Source: Peptococcaceae bacterium UBA5767 (GTDB lineage: Bacteria; Bacillota; TC1; UBA5767). From it: DNA of 64,000 nt. The notes beneath the pieces were generated by a model, which was not told the DNA's origin, made no database searches, and saw nothing but the letters and a program-made list of their open reading frames with translations. Position numbers and translations under genes: made by a program. Every line of letters starts with the position of its first letter. The stretch's first letter is position 1. Location of the stretch: NCBI GenBank assembly GCA_002418765.1, contig DIET01000010.1:46949-110948 (forward strand), read 5' to 3'. Of the stretch, positions 34,616 through 44,091 are shown piece by piece.

Positions 34616-35221
34616 CTACTGTTGCTTTGCTTTTTGCCATAAAGCCAACCCTCGCTGCAACTTGCTTTTGGCCTCTGGTTCCAGCGCATAACCCTGTAGC
34701 CTTATCGCAACAAACTCATCCAGATCTGCCAAAGAGCCTGTGAGCAACTCAATTTCCAGTTCACAAATCGACTCCTGTAACCCATTACTAAGAACAACTC
34801 CCTCATCGAGAGCCAATTCAAATCTGGTATCCCCGTAAAACAGAATCCGCCGGTAACGAACGATATCTGTCTGTACCACGGGCAAAAGAATCTCCTCTCC
34901 CAGCACATCCAAAAGCCATGGTTTTTGTTTGGGAAAATCATCCAGACTCAACTCATTTGTGGTCTTCTCACAGTTGACTTCTTCTCGAAGATGCAACCCA
35001 CCGTCGACTCCGCCACCAAACTTCAAGGTAGCGACATTGCTTCCATTTTCCTGGCGCAAGCGTAAGCCGATTCGTTCTTTACCCAGTGTCAAATGAGCCG
35101 TATCATAATAAGTCGCCTTCATAACCACACGGCAGGCCTTTTCCCCCAGCAATTCTTCGTCGCCAAGCAAGCGTTCTTTGGTCTGAGGATCAGCAATACT
35201 AAGTTTGTATTCTCTCTCCAT
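34616..35221 (-). CDS. CYTH-domain phosphohydrolase
   Basis: From ATG 35221 (behind AAAGGAG) the protein has 201 residues. It opens MEREYKL, close to the EIERKF motif, with the paired Lys/Arg and Glu residues lining the tunnel (RIGLRLRQENG, LALDEG, ELEIELL). CYTH enzymes act on triphosphates such as inorganic tripolyphosphate or thiamine triphosphate. It is the final gene of the aromatic amino-acid operon, 4 bases after pheA, with no obvious biochemical link to it. Confidence 0.88.
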   Translation of the reverse strand: MEREYKLSIADPQTKERLLGDEELLGEKACRVVMKATYYDTAHLTLGKERIGLRLRQENGSNVATLKFGGGVDGGLHLREEVNCEKTTNELSLDDFPKQKPWLLDVLGEEILLPVVQTDIVRYRRILFYGDTRFELALDEGVVLSNGLQESICELEIELLTGSLADLDEFVAIRLQGYALEPEAKSKLQRGLALWQKAKQQ

Positions 35222-35225
35222 ACAC

Positions 35226-36374
35226 TCAAGCTCCTTTGGGATAATTGCCCAGAAAGTCAAAATGCGTACTGTTGTCCATCATCCGGTCCATGGCCTTACG
35301 CACCCGTTCTTCCATAATGTTTCCTTCAAAATCAATGAAAAAATAATATTCCCAGGGTTTGCCGTAAATTGGTCTCGATTCAATCCGAGTCATATTGAGA
35401 CTGCTTTCCGTGATGATATTGATAATCCGATACAACGAACCGATTTCATGAGCCACACTCAAGCGGATACTAATTTTGTTGCACCGTGCGTCGATTTCTG
35501 GAGACTTCGTTACCCGCACAAAACGCGTATAATTGGTTCCGTTATCCCCGATTGATTCGGCCAAAGTTTTTAGTCCATAAAGTTGGCCAGCCTGTAAAGA
35601 CGCAATGGCCCCAATCCGTGGATCATTGGTTTCCTGTACCATCTTGGCGCTCATGGCTGTATTGTAATAAGGTTCAGCCAAAAATCCGTGCTCCTCGATA
35701 AAACGCGAACACTGACTTAGCGCCTGACTATGGGAATATACCTTACGGATCTGCTGAATATCCGCGGTCGGGATTCCCAATAACGCATGATTGATGGATA
35801 ACACCCACTCCCCACTGATATAGAGTTGCCCTGTGGCAATCAGATGCTCAACATCCTTGACACCACCTGTGGATGAATTCTCGATTGGTAATATCAAATC
35901 AGTAATCTCTCCATCAGCCAAGGCTTCCGTAGCCTGACGAAAGGTCGGATAATGCTTGCGCTCCGTTCGCTTATCTTTGACCATCCACTCCAAAGCCTCA
36001 GAGCTATAGGATCCGGGAATCCCCTGATATCCCACGGTACGTAACGAAGGCAACTGCTGATTTTTGATAAAACCCTCCAAATCAATGCGCCCTTCGCTGG
36101 CACCCTGATCATAAAGGAGATTGCCCTGAATACGCCGGCTTGTTTCCATGATTTTGATTAGAATTTCCCGATAAGCCGGGCGATACTCTTCCGGGAGCAT
36201 CTTGGACACATTCTTCTCCAGTACCTCTTTTTCGCGTTCAGGATGAAAAATAGGCAATCCAACTTTTTTCTTGTATTCCCCTACTTGAGCACTGAGCTGC
36301 ATGCGTCTGGCCAGAAGATCGCGCATTTTTTCATCGATCTCATCAATTTGTTGTCTCAGTTTTTCTAATTCCAT
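35226..36374 (-). CDS. pheA: Bifunctional chorismate mutase / prephenate dehydratase (P-protein)
   Basis: From ATG 36374 the protein has 382 residues. Residues 1-85 are an AroQ chorismate mutase (LRQQIDEIDEKMRDLLARRMQL), about 110-290 a prephenate dehydratase (GYQGIPGSYSSEAL, LPIENSSTGGV) and 300-380 an ACT domain with ESRPIYGKPWEYYFFID, which gives feedback control by phenylalanine. It makes phenylpyruvate. It overlaps aroC and lies in the attenuated aromatic operon. Normal length. Confidence 0.95.
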   Translation of the reverse strand: MELEKLRQQIDEIDEKMRDLLARRMQLSAQVGEYKKKVGLPIFHPEREKEVLEKNVSKMLPEEYRPAYREILIKIMETSRRIQGNLLYDQGASEGRIDLEGFIKNQQLPSLRTVGYQGIPGSYSSEALEWMVKDKRTERKHYPTFRQATEALADGEITDLILPIENSSTGGVKDVEHLIATGQLYISGEWVLSINHALLGIPTADIQQIRKVYSHSQALSQCSRFIEEHGFLAEPYYNTAMSAKMVQETNDPRIGAIASLQAGQLYGLKTLAESIGDNGTNYTRFVRVTKSPEIDARCNKISIRLSVAHEIGSLYRIINIITESSLNMTRIESRPIYGKPWEYYFFIDFEGNIMEERVRKAMDRMMDNSTHFDFLGNYPKGA

Positions 36375-37456
36375 ACCTGACTCCACATCATCATATCCAA
36401 CAAAGCCAAAGAAACAGCTGCTTCCACCACAGGCAGCGCCCTGGGAACAATACAAGGATCATGTCGTCCTTGAATTGTGAGTTTTGCATTCTCAGATTTT
36501 TTCACATCAACCGTATCTTGCTCCTGACCAATGGAAGGCGTCGGCTTCATCACCAGATGTATATCCAGAGGCATACCGGTACTGATCCCTCCCAAAATAC
36601 CACCATTGTGATTGGTCTGGCTTACGACCTGACCCTGTTCATAGCAAAGTGGATCGTTGGCTTCAGAACCTTTCATATCCGCCAAAGCAAATCCGGAACC
36701 AAAAGATACTCCCTTGACTGCCGGGATAGAAAACAACAAACCCGACAGATGTGATTCCAGCGAATGAAAGAATGGGTCTCCTACCCCCGGTGGAACACCC
36801 ATCGTGACACACTGGATGGTTCCCCCCACCGAATCAAGCTGTATCCTTGCTTCCTCAATCATTCCTTGAAGCTTCTTCCACTGGCTCTCGACCAGTGTCG
36901 GACAATCTCGCTCCTGCAAGGCTTGCAAATCTTCCTTTTTCAGCGTCATTACATCGATAAGATCTGCATGCTGGCCACCAATGGACGTGATTACAGCCTT
37001 GGTCTCCATGCTTTTTGTCGACAGCAACTGAGCCGCCAGGGCACCAGCAAAAACCAGAGGTGCTGTCAATCGTCCGCTAAAATGACCTCCACCCCGATAA
37101 TCATGCGCTTTATGGTACTTAACATAGGCCACATAATCCGCATGAGATGGCCGCATCACATCCTTTAGCGCCTCATAGTCCTTACTCTTTTTATCCTGAT
37201 TACGAATGATTGCTGTCAGCGGAGCCCCCGTAGTGCGTCCCTGAAAAAGGCCACTGATGATCTCAACATCATCCGCTTCCTTTCTGGGTGTCGACCACTC
37301 ATTATGACCCGGCCTTCTGCGTCTCATCTGGCGGGAAATATGCTCCATATCCACCATAAATCCTGCAGGCAGACCATGCAGAGTCACCCCAATGGCAGGT
37401 CCATGAGATTCTCCAAAAATACTAAGTTCTATTCGTTTACCCCACACGCCACTCAT
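36365..37456 (-). CDS. aroC: Chorismate synthase
   Basis: From ATG 37456 (after a G-rich ribosome site) the protein has 363 residues. It carries the three chorismate synthase signatures: GESHGPAIGVTLHG, DYRGGGHFSGRLTAPLVFAGALA and RHDPCIVPRALPVVEA. It makes chorismate from EPSP with reduced FMN. It overlaps aroA upstream by 20 bases and pheA downstream by 10 bases. Complete and of normal length. Confidence 0.97.
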   Translation of the reverse strand: MSGVWGKRIELSIFGESHGPAIGVTLHGLPAGFMVDMEHISRQMRRRRPGHNEWSTPRKEADDVEIISGLFQGRTTGAPLTAIIRNQDKKSKDYEALKDVMRPSHADYVAYVKYHKAHDYRGGGHFSGRLTAPLVFAGALAAQLLSTKSMETKAVITSIGGQHADLIDVMTLKKEDLQALQERDCPTLVESQWKKLQGMIEEARIQLDSVGGTIQCVTMGVPPGVGDPFFHSLESHLSGLLFSIPAVKGVSFGSGFALADMKGSEANDPLCYEQGQVVSQTNHNGGILGGISTGMPLDIHLVMKPTPSIGQEQDTVDVKKSENAKLTIQGRHDPCIVPRALPVVEAAVSLALLDMMMWSQVWN

Positions 37457-38756
37457 CAATGATCCCCCCCAACGCCTTGTAATCTTTCCAAAAATCCGGA
37501 TAGGATTTGCTGACACATTCCGGATCGGTGATATCCAGATAACCCTGGTTTGCCAATGCCGCCATGGCCATACTCATCACCATACGATGATCATTCCATC
37601 CATCCACCTTCGTTCCATGAAAAGACTGTCTTCCCTGGATAGTCAAGGAACTCTCATCACGCTCCACCTCCACACCCAGGGCCTTCAAATTTTGGTAGAC
37701 CGCTTCCAAACGATCAGATTCCTTGATCTTAAGTCTCTCCAGATGTGTTAGATGACTGGTTCCCTCCGACAGAGCACACAACACCGCCAGGGCCGGTACC
37801 AAATCGGGGAACTCATTGCAGTCCACCACCAAAGACTTGGTGCATCCGGGACGCACCAAAAGCGAATCGTCATCAGCAAAAGACACATCCGCCTGCATTC
37901 GTTCCAAAAGCTCCAAAATAACAGCGTCCCCCTGCCTAGAGGTAGGAGAGAGCCCTTCAATTTCCAAAGGCCCTGAAAGTATGCCTCCCAGCAAGAAAAA
38001 AATACTCTGAGAATAATCTCCTTCCACCAACACGTCACAGGCCCGGTAGCGTTGTCCGCCAGGAATCAGAAAACGCTGATCTTCCTCGATGATCTCAATG
38101 CCAAACCGGGCCAGCATGTCCAATGTCAAATCAACATAGCCTCTTGATTCCAGGGGCGTCGTCATCCTGATTTCTGAATCGCCCGGAAGTAACGGTAGTG
38201 TAAACAAAAGCCCGGTAATGAACTGTGAACTGACATCCCCGCGCAAGGGATAAATCCCAGAAACCCAGTCTCCAGAAACAATCAATGGAAGCCGTTGATG
38301 CTCATAAACATAAGGAACCTCTTTGTAGGCAAACAACTCGGTGTACACATCCAAAGGACGCTCCACCAGTTTCCCTGTTCCATCAAACTGAACCTGCTTA
38401 CCAAACAACATCGCCAGTGGAATGATAAACCGAAGCGTCGAGCCGCTCTCTCTACAATGAAAAGAAAGCCTATCCTGCTTAGGTTTTGTGGATGATGCAA
38501 AGATTCCTTGTATCGTCAGCATCGTGCGTCCATTGTCGTCCAAGCTTCGTTCTATTTTGGCTCCCATGGTTTCCATGGCCGTCATGGTGGCCAAAATATC
38601 CTGGCTTAACACCACATTGCCAACTGACGATACATCATCCGTCAGGCTGGCTGCCATGATGGCTCTGTGGGATAGACTTTTGGACGGAGGAATCAGGACT
38701 TTGCCTTGCATCCTTCCCGGATATACCCGCACGACGTGATCTTTCTTGTTTTCCAT
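37437..38756 (-). CDS. aroA: 3-phosphoshikimate 1-carboxyvinyltransferase (EPSP synthase)
   Basis: The 439-residue protein keeps the EPSP synthase signatures LIPPSKSLSHRAIMAA near the start, ESGSTLRFIIPLA and the C-terminal LKIKESDRLEAV. It joins shikimate 3-phosphate and PEP. It is 7 bases downstream of aroB and overlaps aroC. No shikimate kinase or shikimate dehydrogenase gene is found in this operon; those must lie elsewhere. Confidence 0.96.
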   Translation of the reverse strand: MENKKDHVVRVYPGRMQGKVLIPPSKSLSHRAIMAASLTDDVSSVGNVVLSQDILATMTAMETMGAKIERSLDDNGRTMLTIQGIFASSTKPKQDRLSFHCRESGSTLRFIIPLAMLFGKQVQFDGTGKLVERPLDVYTELFAYKEVPYVYEHQRLPLIVSGDWVSGIYPLRGDVSSQFITGLLFTLPLLPGDSEIRMTTPLESRGYVDLTLDMLARFGIEIIEEDQRFLIPGGQRYRACDVLVEGDYSQSIFFLLGGILSGPLEIEGLSPTSRQGDAVILELLERMQADVSFADDDSLLVRPGCTKSLVVDCNEFPDLVPALAVLCALSEGTSHLTHLERLKIKESDRLEAVYQNLKALGVEVERDESSLTIQGRQSFHGTKVDGWNDHRMVMSMAMAALANQGYLDITDPECVSKSYPDFWKDYKALGGIIDEWRVG

Positions 38757-38763
38757 AGCGACC

Positions 38764-39831
38764 TCACTCCAAATATTTTTCTATATCATCCCTGTAAATT
38801 TCCTTAATAAAAGCGTGTCCGATTTTCTTCAATAGAATAATGGAGATACTGTTGCCACTCATTTTTTTGTCATGAAAAATCGCTTCCAGCAGGGCTTCCT
38901 TTTTTAATCCTATAGGGATCTCATGAGGTAATCCCACCACATCCAAAAGACGATTGAGTCGTTCCACAGACTGCCCGCTAGTCTGACCCAACTTCTGCGA
39001 GATTCTCGTAAAATGTGACATACCGATAGCCACGGCCTCACCGTGTGAAATCTGGCCGTATCCCAGCGTCTTCTCAATGGCATGCCCCAGGGTATGTCCA
39101 AAATTCAACAACTTGCGCTGCCCACCTTCCTTTTCATCTGCTGCTACCACATTGACCTTCTGTACCACGCTTCGTCCAATGATTTCCTTCAGAAGCGATT
39201 CATCATGGACTCCTTCTAGGTAATACTGCTCAACGAGGCCAAACAATTTTTCATCACCGATGCAACCATATTTAATCACTTCTCCCATACCACTACGGAA
39301 CTCTTTTGGGGGTAATGTCTTTAAAAGAAGAGGATCCATCCAAATGGCTTCCGGATGATAGAAACTCCCCGCCAGATTTTTCCCTTCCTTCAAATTCACA
39401 GCCACCTTGCCGCCAATGCTCGAATCAACCTGAGAAAGCAACGTAGTAGGCAACTGAATATAGCGTATACCTCTTAGGTAAGTAGCCGCCACAAAGCCAC
39501 CCAAATCACCAACAACACCACCGCCCAACAACAACATGAGGTCACTACGCGTAAACTCATGCCGCAACAGCTCTGAATAAATCTCTTCCATCATCGAAAG
39601 ATTCTTCACCGATTCACCAGCCAAAATGACCATTTTGCTGACCCGGTATCCATGTTCCTTCAACTGCATCTCCAAAGACTTGGCATACAAGGAATCCAGA
39701 TTTTCATCGCAAAGTAAAAAGATTTTCTTCCCTGTATACACCTTGGGAATCCATTTGTATATTTCCGCAAACAATCCCTCTTTGATCTGTATAGGGACCA
39801 GTTTATGACTCAACTGCAATTCAATTCTCAT
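38764..39831 (-). CDS. aroB: 3-dehydroquinate synthase
   Basis: The 355-residue protein carries the NAD-binding LLLGGGVVGDLGGFVAATYLRG, the QLPTTLLSQVDSSIGGKVAVN motif and the zinc ligands around NFGHTLGHAIE and SHGEAVAIGM. It cyclises DAHP to 3-dehydroquinate, the second shikimate step. It lies between tyrA and aroA, each gap 7-10 bases. Complete and normal. Confidence 0.97.
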   Translation of the reverse strand: MRIELQLSHKLVPIQIKEGLFAEIYKWIPKVYTGKKIFLLCDENLDSLYAKSLEMQLKEHGYRVSKMVILAGESVKNLSMMEEIYSELLRHEFTRSDLMLLLGGGVVGDLGGFVAATYLRGIRYIQLPTTLLSQVDSSIGGKVAVNLKEGKNLAGSFYHPEAIWMDPLLLKTLPPKEFRSGMGEVIKYGCIGDEKLFGLVEQYYLEGVHDESLLKEIIGRSVVQKVNVVAADEKEGGQRKLLNFGHTLGHAIEKTLGYGQISHGEAVAIGMSHFTRISQKLGQTSGQSVERLNRLLDVVGLPHEIPIGLKKEALLEAIFHDKKMSGNSISIILLKKIGHAFIKEIYRDDIEKYLE

Positions 39832-39841
39832 ATGACACTCC

Positions 39842-40681
39842 TTAGAGTTTATCCTTGAACATCTTGGCCTGTTGCAAGATGCGTCTTAAATGTGCTGTAT
39901 CTTCTTTCTGCAAAGCTTCTTTGAAATCATTCCACCGATCTTCAAATGAGTCCATTTCCATCAACAAATACTTTTTGTTCTGCATAAACAACTCCACCCA
40001 CAAATCCTCGTTGATGGTAGCAACACGGGTAGCATCCTTAAAACTTCCTCCCACCAAATATTTGCTTTTGTCTTTAAACCCATTCATGAGAAGCGATGCC
40101 AATACGTGGGGCATCTGTGATGTATAACTCACCAATGCATCATGTTCCTTCGGTGTCAGGGTGACAACCTTCAAGACCCCTAGCAGTTCTACCAGACTCG
40201 TTGCCTTTTTGATTGCCCATGGTGTATTTTTTTCTGTGGGCGTCAACAAATAATATGACCCCAGGAACATCTCCTCTCTGGCCCTTTCAATGCCTCTTCC
40301 TTCTCTACCGGCCATGGGATGAGTACCCAAGAATTCAATCTCCGGGGGCAGAATCTTCTGTACCGCATGCACGATTCTTTCCTTGATGCTTGAGACATCC
40401 ATCACCAATGTTTTTGGTCTCAGATACTCCCTATTTTGAAGCAAAAAAGCTTCCACTTGTCTGGGATAAAGCGCAACAATCACAACATCAGAATGAGGCA
40501 AACAATCCTCAGGATGCAAATAGAGTTCATCAGCCATTCTTCGTTTTCTGGCATGCTCTAAAATATCTTCGGAGACATCAAGACCTCTGACCTTCCCTAC
40601 TTTGCCCATCAAACCTAGTGCAATAGAGCCTCCAATAAGACCCAACCCCACAACAGTCACCTGACATTCTGAAACATTCAT
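39842..40681 (-). CDS. tyrA: Prephenate dehydrogenase
   Basis: The 279-residue protein has the Rossmann motif VVGLGLIGGSIALGL at the N-terminus, then THPMAGREGRGIERA and the later SYTSQMPHVLASLL helix. It makes 4-hydroxyphenylpyruvate for tyrosine. There is no C-terminal ACT domain, so feedback would have to act elsewhere. It is 2 bases downstream of aroF. Normal length for the short form. Confidence 0.95.
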   Translation of the reverse strand: MNVSECQVTVVGLGLIGGSIALGLMGKVGKVRGLDVSEDILEHARKRRMADELYLHPEDCLPHSDVVIVALYPRQVEAFLLQNREYLRPKTLVMDVSSIKERIVHAVQKILPPEIEFLGTHPMAGREGRGIERAREEMFLGSYYLLTPTEKNTPWAIKKATSLVELLGVLKVVTLTPKEHDALVSYTSQMPHVLASLLMNGFKDKSKYLVGGSFKDATRVATINEDLWVELFMQNKKYLLMEMDSFEDRWNDFKEALQKEDTAHLRRILQQAKMFKDKL

Positions 40682-40683
40682 CT

Positions 40684-41700
40684 CTACTCTCCTCGTATCA
40701 CCTTGCGGATAGGACCAATTTGATCCAGCAATCGTTTAAAGTCTTCCGGTACAAGACTTTGCTGCCCATCACTCAAAGCTTTTTCTGGTTTATTGTGGAC
40801 CTCGATGGTCAGACCATCAGCCCCTGCAGCAATGGCCGCCTTAGCCAACGGTTCCACCAACCAGCGAATACCCGCCGCATGGCTGGGATCTACGATAACC
40901 GGCAAATGACTTAACTTTTTTAACACAGGTACTGCGCTTATGTCCAAGGTATTGCGCGTATAGGTTTCAAACGTCCTGATACCCCGCTCGCACAAAATAA
41001 CCTGTTCATTTCCTCCCGCCATGATGTATTCCGCTGCCATCAAAAATTCTGAAAAAGTGGCTGCCATGCCCCTTTTGAGTAATACAGGCACCCTCAACTG
41101 ACCCACGGCCTTCAACAGATCAAAGTTCTGCATATTTCTAGCTCCGATCTGAATCACGTCCACATCTTCCCCAAAGGCTCCCACTTGTGCCGGAGACATC
41201 ATTTCCGTCACGATTGGCAATCCGGTGATTCTTCTGGCTTCCTTCAGAATCCGAATTCCTTCCTGTCCAAGGCCTTGGAAACTATAGGGGGACGTTCTAG
41301 GCTTAAATGCGCCTCCACGCAAAAAGGTGGCACCCATCTCGCTGACATCCTTGGCGATGGTCAAAAGCTGCTCTTCACTTTCCACAGCACAAGGCCCCGC
41401 TATGATGGCCAATTCACTACCGCCAATACTACTTTTGCCTATCTGAAAAACGGAATCCTTAGGGTGGAACAAACGGTTGGCTTTTTTATAAGGTTCAGCC
41501 ACCCTCATAATCTTGGCCACATCTTCTCTGGCCTCGATTTGTCCCATGTTGATATTGCTGGTATCTCCTACCAATCCAATAATAGCATAGTTTTCACCTT
41601 GCGTGATACTACCTCTACAACCCAATTGCTCTACTTCGTCCTTCAATTTGATCACATCTTCCGGAGGAGTTCCCGGTTTCATCACAATAATCATCTTCAT
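40684..41700 (-). CDS. aroF: 3-deoxy-7-phosphoheptulonate synthase (AroF type Ib)
   Basis: The 338-residue protein has an N-terminal ferredoxin-like regulatory domain of about 70 residues, then the catalytic barrel ([52 protein letters not shown]). It is the type Ib form of Firmicutes DAHP synthase, first enzyme of the shikimate pathway. It is the first gene of the operon, placed directly after the attenuator, so control is on the first committed enzyme. Start 41700 is behind GAAGGGG. Confidence 0.97.
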   Translation of the reverse strand: MKMIIVMKPGTPPEDVIKLKDEVEQLGCRGSITQGENYAIIGLVGDTSNINMGQIEAREDVAKIMRVAEPYKKANRLFHPKDSVFQIGKSSIGGSELAIIAGPCAVESEEQLLTIAKDVSEMGATFLRGGAFKPRTSPYSFQGLGQEGIRILKEARRITGLPIVTEMMSPAQVGAFGEDVDVIQIGARNMQNFDLLKAVGQLRVPVLLKRGMAATFSEFLMAAEYIMAGGNEQVILCERGIRTFETYTRNTLDISAVPVLKKLSHLPVIVDPSHAAGIRWLVEPLAKAAIAAGADGLTIEVHNKPEKALSDGQQSLVPEDFKRLLDQIGPIRKVIRGE

Positions 41701-41713
41701 TCCCCTTCCTCAA

Positions 41714-41741
41714 ATAAAAAAAGAAGCTCGCAGCGAGCTTC
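41714..41741 (-). terminator. Leader attenuator terminator before aroF
   Basis: On the minus strand GAAGCTCG pairs with CGAGCTTC (perfect 8-base-pair stem, 3-base loop) followed by TTTTTTTATTT, about 13 bases before the aroF start. A GAGCTTT segment in the leader peptide codons 18-20 could pair with the 5' arm (GAAGCTC) as an antiterminator; this pairing is inferred. Confidence 0.88.
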
Positions 41742-41790
41742 ATATTGTGCACGTAACAATTCGCTTCCCTGATGTTCAAACTATTCATTT

Positions 41791-41874
41791 TCATGGCAAA
41801 AAACCGGCGCTAAAAAAGCTCCAGCCGTAAAAATAAAAGAAATAGCTTGTTTTGTTTTGTGTGGATGCATTCAT
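41791..41874 (-). CDS. Aromatic-operon leader peptide (27 residues)
   Basis: The minus-strand frame starts at ATG 41872-41874 behind AGAGGA and ends at TGA 41791-41793, giving 27 residues. The middle reads SYFFYFYGWSFFSAGF: six Phe, three Tyr and one Trp, so about half of residues 11-25 are aromatic. It lies between a consensus promoter and an intrinsic terminator, upstream of aroF. This is the classic layout of ribosome-mediated attenuation, as in enterobacterial pheL/pheA. Starvation for charged tRNA-Phe or tRNA-Tyr would stall the ribosome and allow read-through. The reading frame was checked codon by codon. Confidence 0.9.
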   Translation of the reverse strand: MNASTQNKTSYFFYFYGWSFFSAGFLP

Positions 41875-41910
41875 CTGAGTATCCTCTTAAAGTCCATGTT
41901 CATTTAAGCC

Positions 41911-41940
41911 ATTATAGAAGAGAAAAAGCCAGTCTGTCAA
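41911..41940 (-). promoter_or_regulatory. Promoter of the aromatic operon
   Basis: A perfect -35 TTGACA (41935-41940) and a perfect -10 TATAAT (41911-41916) are spaced by 18 bases on the minus strand, placing the transcript start about 30 bases before the leader peptide. Confidence 0.9.
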
Positions 41941-41960
41941 CTTTTATTTTGCCACCTCTC

Positions 41961-43934
41961 CTATTGCACGAAATCAATGACCAGTCTGGCCGAGCTTTCA
42001 CTGTTGGACGCTAGAGAAAAAGCGCGGTAATAGGTATTGTCATTCAGGTAGAACATAAGAGAATATCCATCTTGCAGTTTGACTGGTTCATCCATGTCTA
42101 CAAGCAATCCTCCCAAGGTAAGTCCCTCATATCCTTTGACTGATTCTATCTCGCGAAGCGTGACCATGATGCCACCATCGACTGCCTTCACCTCATAAGG
42201 AGGCACATTCGGCGTCATTTCCCCAGCCAAAAGAAAATCAAAAACAAGTCGGTCCGTGCTCACACCATAGCGAATCATGTCTATAGCATCAGCTGCACCA
42301 CTGACACCTCCGCTAAAACTGCCCTCCAAAGAAAATCCTTCCGGAACAACAGATGGATTATCTGTCACTGGTTCTGGTGCAACTTCTGGTTCCACCTCTG
42401 ATTCTGCCGCAGGCGGATCCGTTTCAGGCGACGTCGTACTTAGCGCCGTATAATCATCTACCAACCAATCTCCGTCAACCTCGACCAAACGATACAGCCA
42501 ACGGTACGTCGCTATGGTCACCTCCCCAGAGCGATTTTTCTTGAATTTTTCATAGGCCTCCACGGTGCCTCGCGACCCATCCACCGTCACATTTTTAAGT
42601 TCCAGCTCCAACAATTCCTCCGTAAGGTTGTTGACATTGGCATTGGCAATACGGCTGTAGGCAGAACTCCCTGGATTCAAATAAGTAAATACATCACTGG
42701 CACCCGTATTGACATAACGTATCCATGCATCATTAAAGGCACGCAATGTTGCCACGATGGCTTCTTGGTCTTCACTGATATCCGGCACATCGATCATCGG
42801 TGTTTCTATCATTGCCTTGCTTGCGAAATAAGCAAAATCAAATCTCCAGATATCACCCATCAACCGGAACTGACTCTCTTCAAATATCGCCACAGCTTCA
42901 TCAAGACCGCTCAAAGACAACTTCACAGCACCAATATTGCCCGTAATGGCAGCCGATTCCACCGCAAGAAGCTGCAAGTCTCCAGCATGTATGTAGTCAG
43001 AAAACTGTGTGATCTGACTGGCCAACTCCTCTTCTGTACCCTGATAATTGCCAAAATAAAGTTTCCCATAATCAAGCAGGTCTTTTCCCTCTACCTCCCC
43101 GATTTCCTGAAAAAAAAGGATGGCCGTATTTTTTAGTTCTTCCAATTCAGCATCACTTTCTTGCACCACAGGTTGCTCCCGACCATTCAGCATCTTGACG
43201 CCTAAGAAAACCGCCGTTGTCAGCAGAATAACCACCAAACAGGCAATAACAATTTTCTTTAAGAATCCACCTTCGTCTTCATAAATCAGATAGCCATCTT
43301 CCTCTTCATCCTCTTCATCTAATTTCTCATTCCATTTGAGCATGGCTTCATCCTGGGTGGAAAGATTCTTGTTCACTCCAAAAGTGTGATCATAATCGCG
43401 AGGAGTGAGACCTGAGTTCATCACTCCACCAGGGGCGATAGCTTCTTCCTCGAGTTCCTCATCCTCCCCATAGTATTGATCTTCATCCTCCTCATATTCA
43501 TCTTCTTCATCATCCTCATCATCATCTTCTTCATCCTGATAGACAGCACTCTTCCCAAACGAACCCAGGAACAAAGAAAAGAGCCCTCTTTTCTTCTTGG
43601 GCAAATCATCCAATTCTTCCTCTTCTATGTCATCTATGTCGTCATCAAACTCAGCGAAAGAATCGTTCTCCATCCGTCTTTCTTCATCCCAGGAATCCAC
43701 TGGTGCATAGCGCGACTGTAAATCAGCCAATGTTCCCTGCTGTTTTTCACCTTCAGGTTCAGATTGTTTCATCCAGTTCAGCAGTCGCTTGGGGTTAGCC
43801 ACTTCATTCTGATTGGAGTGTAAGCCATTGGCTTTTCCCGTGCTTTGCTCCTGGTTCATAGCAAAGCCACAATTGGGACAGTACTGGGCATCGTCCCGAA
43901 CGACACCACCACAATTCTCACAAAATTTTGGCAT
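41961..43934 (-). CDS. Zinc-ribbon, acidic, single-TM protein
   Basis: The 657-residue protein begins with a zinc ribbon (CENCG near residue 5 and CPNCG near 19). It continues with a very acidic, Glu/Asp-rich linker (about residues 95-225), one transmembrane helix (about 226-247) and a large domain outside, with a C-terminal beta-rich region of about 130 residues reminiscent of AMIN-like domains. Similar zinc-ribbon/TM proteins occur widely in Firmicutes without a defined role; a cell-wall or membrane-assembly role is possible. The start is behind GGAGGG. No operon partner is seen; the neighbour on the right is divergent. Confidence 0.8.
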   Translation of the reverse strand: MPKFCENCGGVVRDDAQYCPNCGFAMNQEQSTGKANGLHSNQNEVANPKRLLNWMKQSEPEGEKQQGTLADLQSRYAPVDSWDEERRMENDSFAEFDDDIDDIEEEELDDLPKKKRGLFSLFLGSFGKSAVYQDEEDDDEDDEEDEYEEDEDQYYGEDEELEEEAIAPGGVMNSGLTPRDYDHTFGVNKNLSTQDEAMLKWNEKLDEEDEEEDGYLIYEDEGGFLKKIVIACLVVILLTTAVFLGVKMLNGREQPVVQESDAELEELKNTAILFFQEIGEVEGKDLLDYGKLYFGNYQGTEEELASQITQFSDYIHAGDLQLLAVESAAITGNIGAVKLSLSGLDEAVAIFEESQFRLMGDIWRFDFAYFASKAMIETPMIDVPDISEDQEAIVATLRAFNDAWIRYVNTGASDVFTYLNPGSSAYSRIANANVNNLTEELLELELKNVTVDGSRGTVEAYEKFKKNRSGEVTIATYRWLYRLVEVDGDWLVDDYTALSTTSPETDPPAAESEVEPEVAPEPVTDNPSVVPEGFSLEGSFSGGVSGAADAIDMIRYGVSTDRLVFDFLLAGEMTPNVPPYEVKAVDGGIMVTLREIESVKGYEGLTLGGLLVDMDEPVKLQDGYSLMFYLNDNTYYRAFSLASNSESSARLVIDFVQ

Positions 43935-44091
43935 TCCCGAGCCCTCCTAAACAATTTTCACAACTTAATTTACAAAATGGATTCCCAATGGTATACTTTG
44001 TATAAAGTAGATTATATCTATTACCATTATATATTCTTTCTTTATATAATGCCAGTTTATACAAAAAATAAAACAGAAAAAGGTGATGACC

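Noticed and set aside
41701..41910. T-box leader before aroF
   Set aside because: No T-box consensus (AGGGTGGNACCGCG) is present, and a coding leader peptide explains the region better.
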